DNA from: an uncultured Opitutia bacterium | GTDB taxonomy: Bacteria; Verrucomicrobiota; Verrucomicrobiia; Opitutales; UBA953 | Reading direction: 5' to 3' | DNA: 5,128 nt | Assembly: GCA_937875975.1 (NCBI GenBank) | Contig: CALEEU010000041.1 | Coordinates: forward strand, 1-5,128 | Shown here: positions 4,779-5,128 of the stretch, piece after piece | How the letters are laid out: each line of letters starts with the position of its first letter | How positions within the stretch are numbered: the stretch's first letter is position 1 | Translations under genes and position numbers: made by a program | Notes under the pieces: generated by a model | The model's input: only the letters and a program-made list of their open reading frames with translations | What the model was told of the DNA's origin: nothing | The model's database searches: none

Positions 4779-5128
4779 ATGCGACCTCACAAACAAATCC
4801 GCCTCGGGCCTGATCGCCCCTATGACGTCATCGTCTGCGGGGCCGGCCATGCCGGCGTGGAAGCCGCCCTGGCCGCCGCCCGCATGGGCGTGGATGTCCT
4901 GCTCCTGACAGGGAACGTGGACACCATCGCCCAGATGAGCTGCAACCCCGCCATCGGGGGCCAGGCCAAGGGCCACATCGTCCGGGAGATCGACGCCCTA
5001 GGGGGCGAGATGGGCCTGACCGCCGACGTGACCGGCATCCAGTTCCGCCTACTCAACTCCTCCAAGGGCCCAGCCGTCCAGGCCCCCCGCGCCCAGTGTG
5101 ATAAGAAGGCCTACCAGTTCCGCATGAA
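4779..5128 (+). CDS. mnmG: MnmG (GidA) FAD-dependent tRNA modification subunit, N-terminal part
   Basis: The reading frame starts at ATG 4779 and stays open to the window end, giving 116 residues plus two bases of a protein that is usually about 620 long, so the 3' end is missing. MnmG is the FAD- and NADH-using partner of MnmE in U34 modification. The Rossmann FAD motif is YDVIVCGAGHAGVEAALAAA (15-34; GAGHAG where most homologues have GGGHAG). MSCNPAIGG (53-61) includes Cys55, matching the conserved cysteine near position 47 of E. coli. KGHIVREIDALGGEMG (64-79) and GIQFRLLNSSKGPAVQAPRAQ (86-106) are near-universal family blocks. The variants GGQAKGH and APRAQCDKKAYQ resemble what I remember from PVC-group sequences. 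The first 14 residues, before YDV, are a little longer than usual. The start is supported by a GAGG Shine-Dalgarno 8 nt upstream, and by the 23-bp spacing from mnmE, which indicates an operon. Confidence 0.95.
   Translation, partial: MRPHKQIRLGPDRPYDVIVCGAGHAGVEAALAAARMGVDVLLLTGNVDTIAQMSCNPAIGGQAKGHIVREIDALGGEMGLTADVTGIQFRLLNSSKGPAVQAPRAQCDKKAYQFRM

Noticed and set aside
4158..4976. A 272-residue open frame on the minus strand across the mnmE end and mnmG start
   Set aside because: It is antisense to two certain genes, Ser/Arg/Ala-rich and without a domain; a codon-bias shadow.
1..5128. CRISPR array, tRNA/rRNA gene, insertion sequence, toxin-antitoxin or phage module
   Set aside because: No regularly spaced repeats, cloverleaf-like sequence, transposase motif or terminal inverted repeats were seen; nearly all the DNA is taken up by five ordinary genes.

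Overview
This is a GC-rich bacterial chromosomal stretch made almost entirely of housekeeping-type genes. Several protein details point to a Verrucomicrobia/PVC-like bacterium: the wording of the MnmG N-terminus (GGQAKGHIVREID, APRAQCDKKAYQ), weak or absent Shine-Dalgarno sequences before the leading genes, and strong codon-position GC bias. That placement is an inference from motif resemblance and was not tested by a search.

Layout. At the left, a small secreted or periplasmic hypothetical protein (61-528, +) ends in a strong GCAA-loop intrinsic terminator (537-560). The terminator's T-tract touches the stop codon of the convergent gene. A two-gene minus-strand operon fills 559-3275. Its first gene is a LysA-type diaminopimelate decarboxylase (2019-3275). 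Two bases later comes a PLP-dependent enzyme of the Cys/Met-metabolism family (559-2016) whose motifs look like the fungal Str2 type of cystathionine gamma-synthase, not like E. coli MetB. A 121-bp divergent intergenic region (3276-3396) separates this operon from mnmE (3397-4755, +). Then 23 bp later comes the 5' part of mnmG (4779 to the window end). mnmG has no stop inside the window.

How the genes relate. MnmE and MnmG form the heterotetrameric complex that installs the (carboxymethyl)aminomethyl group on wobble U34 of certain tRNAs, and here they are arranged as a likely transcription unit. The minus-strand pair would serve the aspartate-family amino acids: lysine from meso-diaminopimelate, and the transsulfuration step toward methionine. 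Both are fold-type PLP enzymes, and the 2-bp spacing suggests translational coupling.

I see no mobile element, CRISPR array, RNA gene, phage gene or defence system. The points most worth a second look are the Str2-like enzyme in a bacterium, the loss of the EPGR arginine (EPGT) plus linked motif changes in the LysA-type protein, an RNA hairpin that would bury the mnmG ribosome-binding site, and an 18-bp perfect palindrome inside the Str2-like gene.
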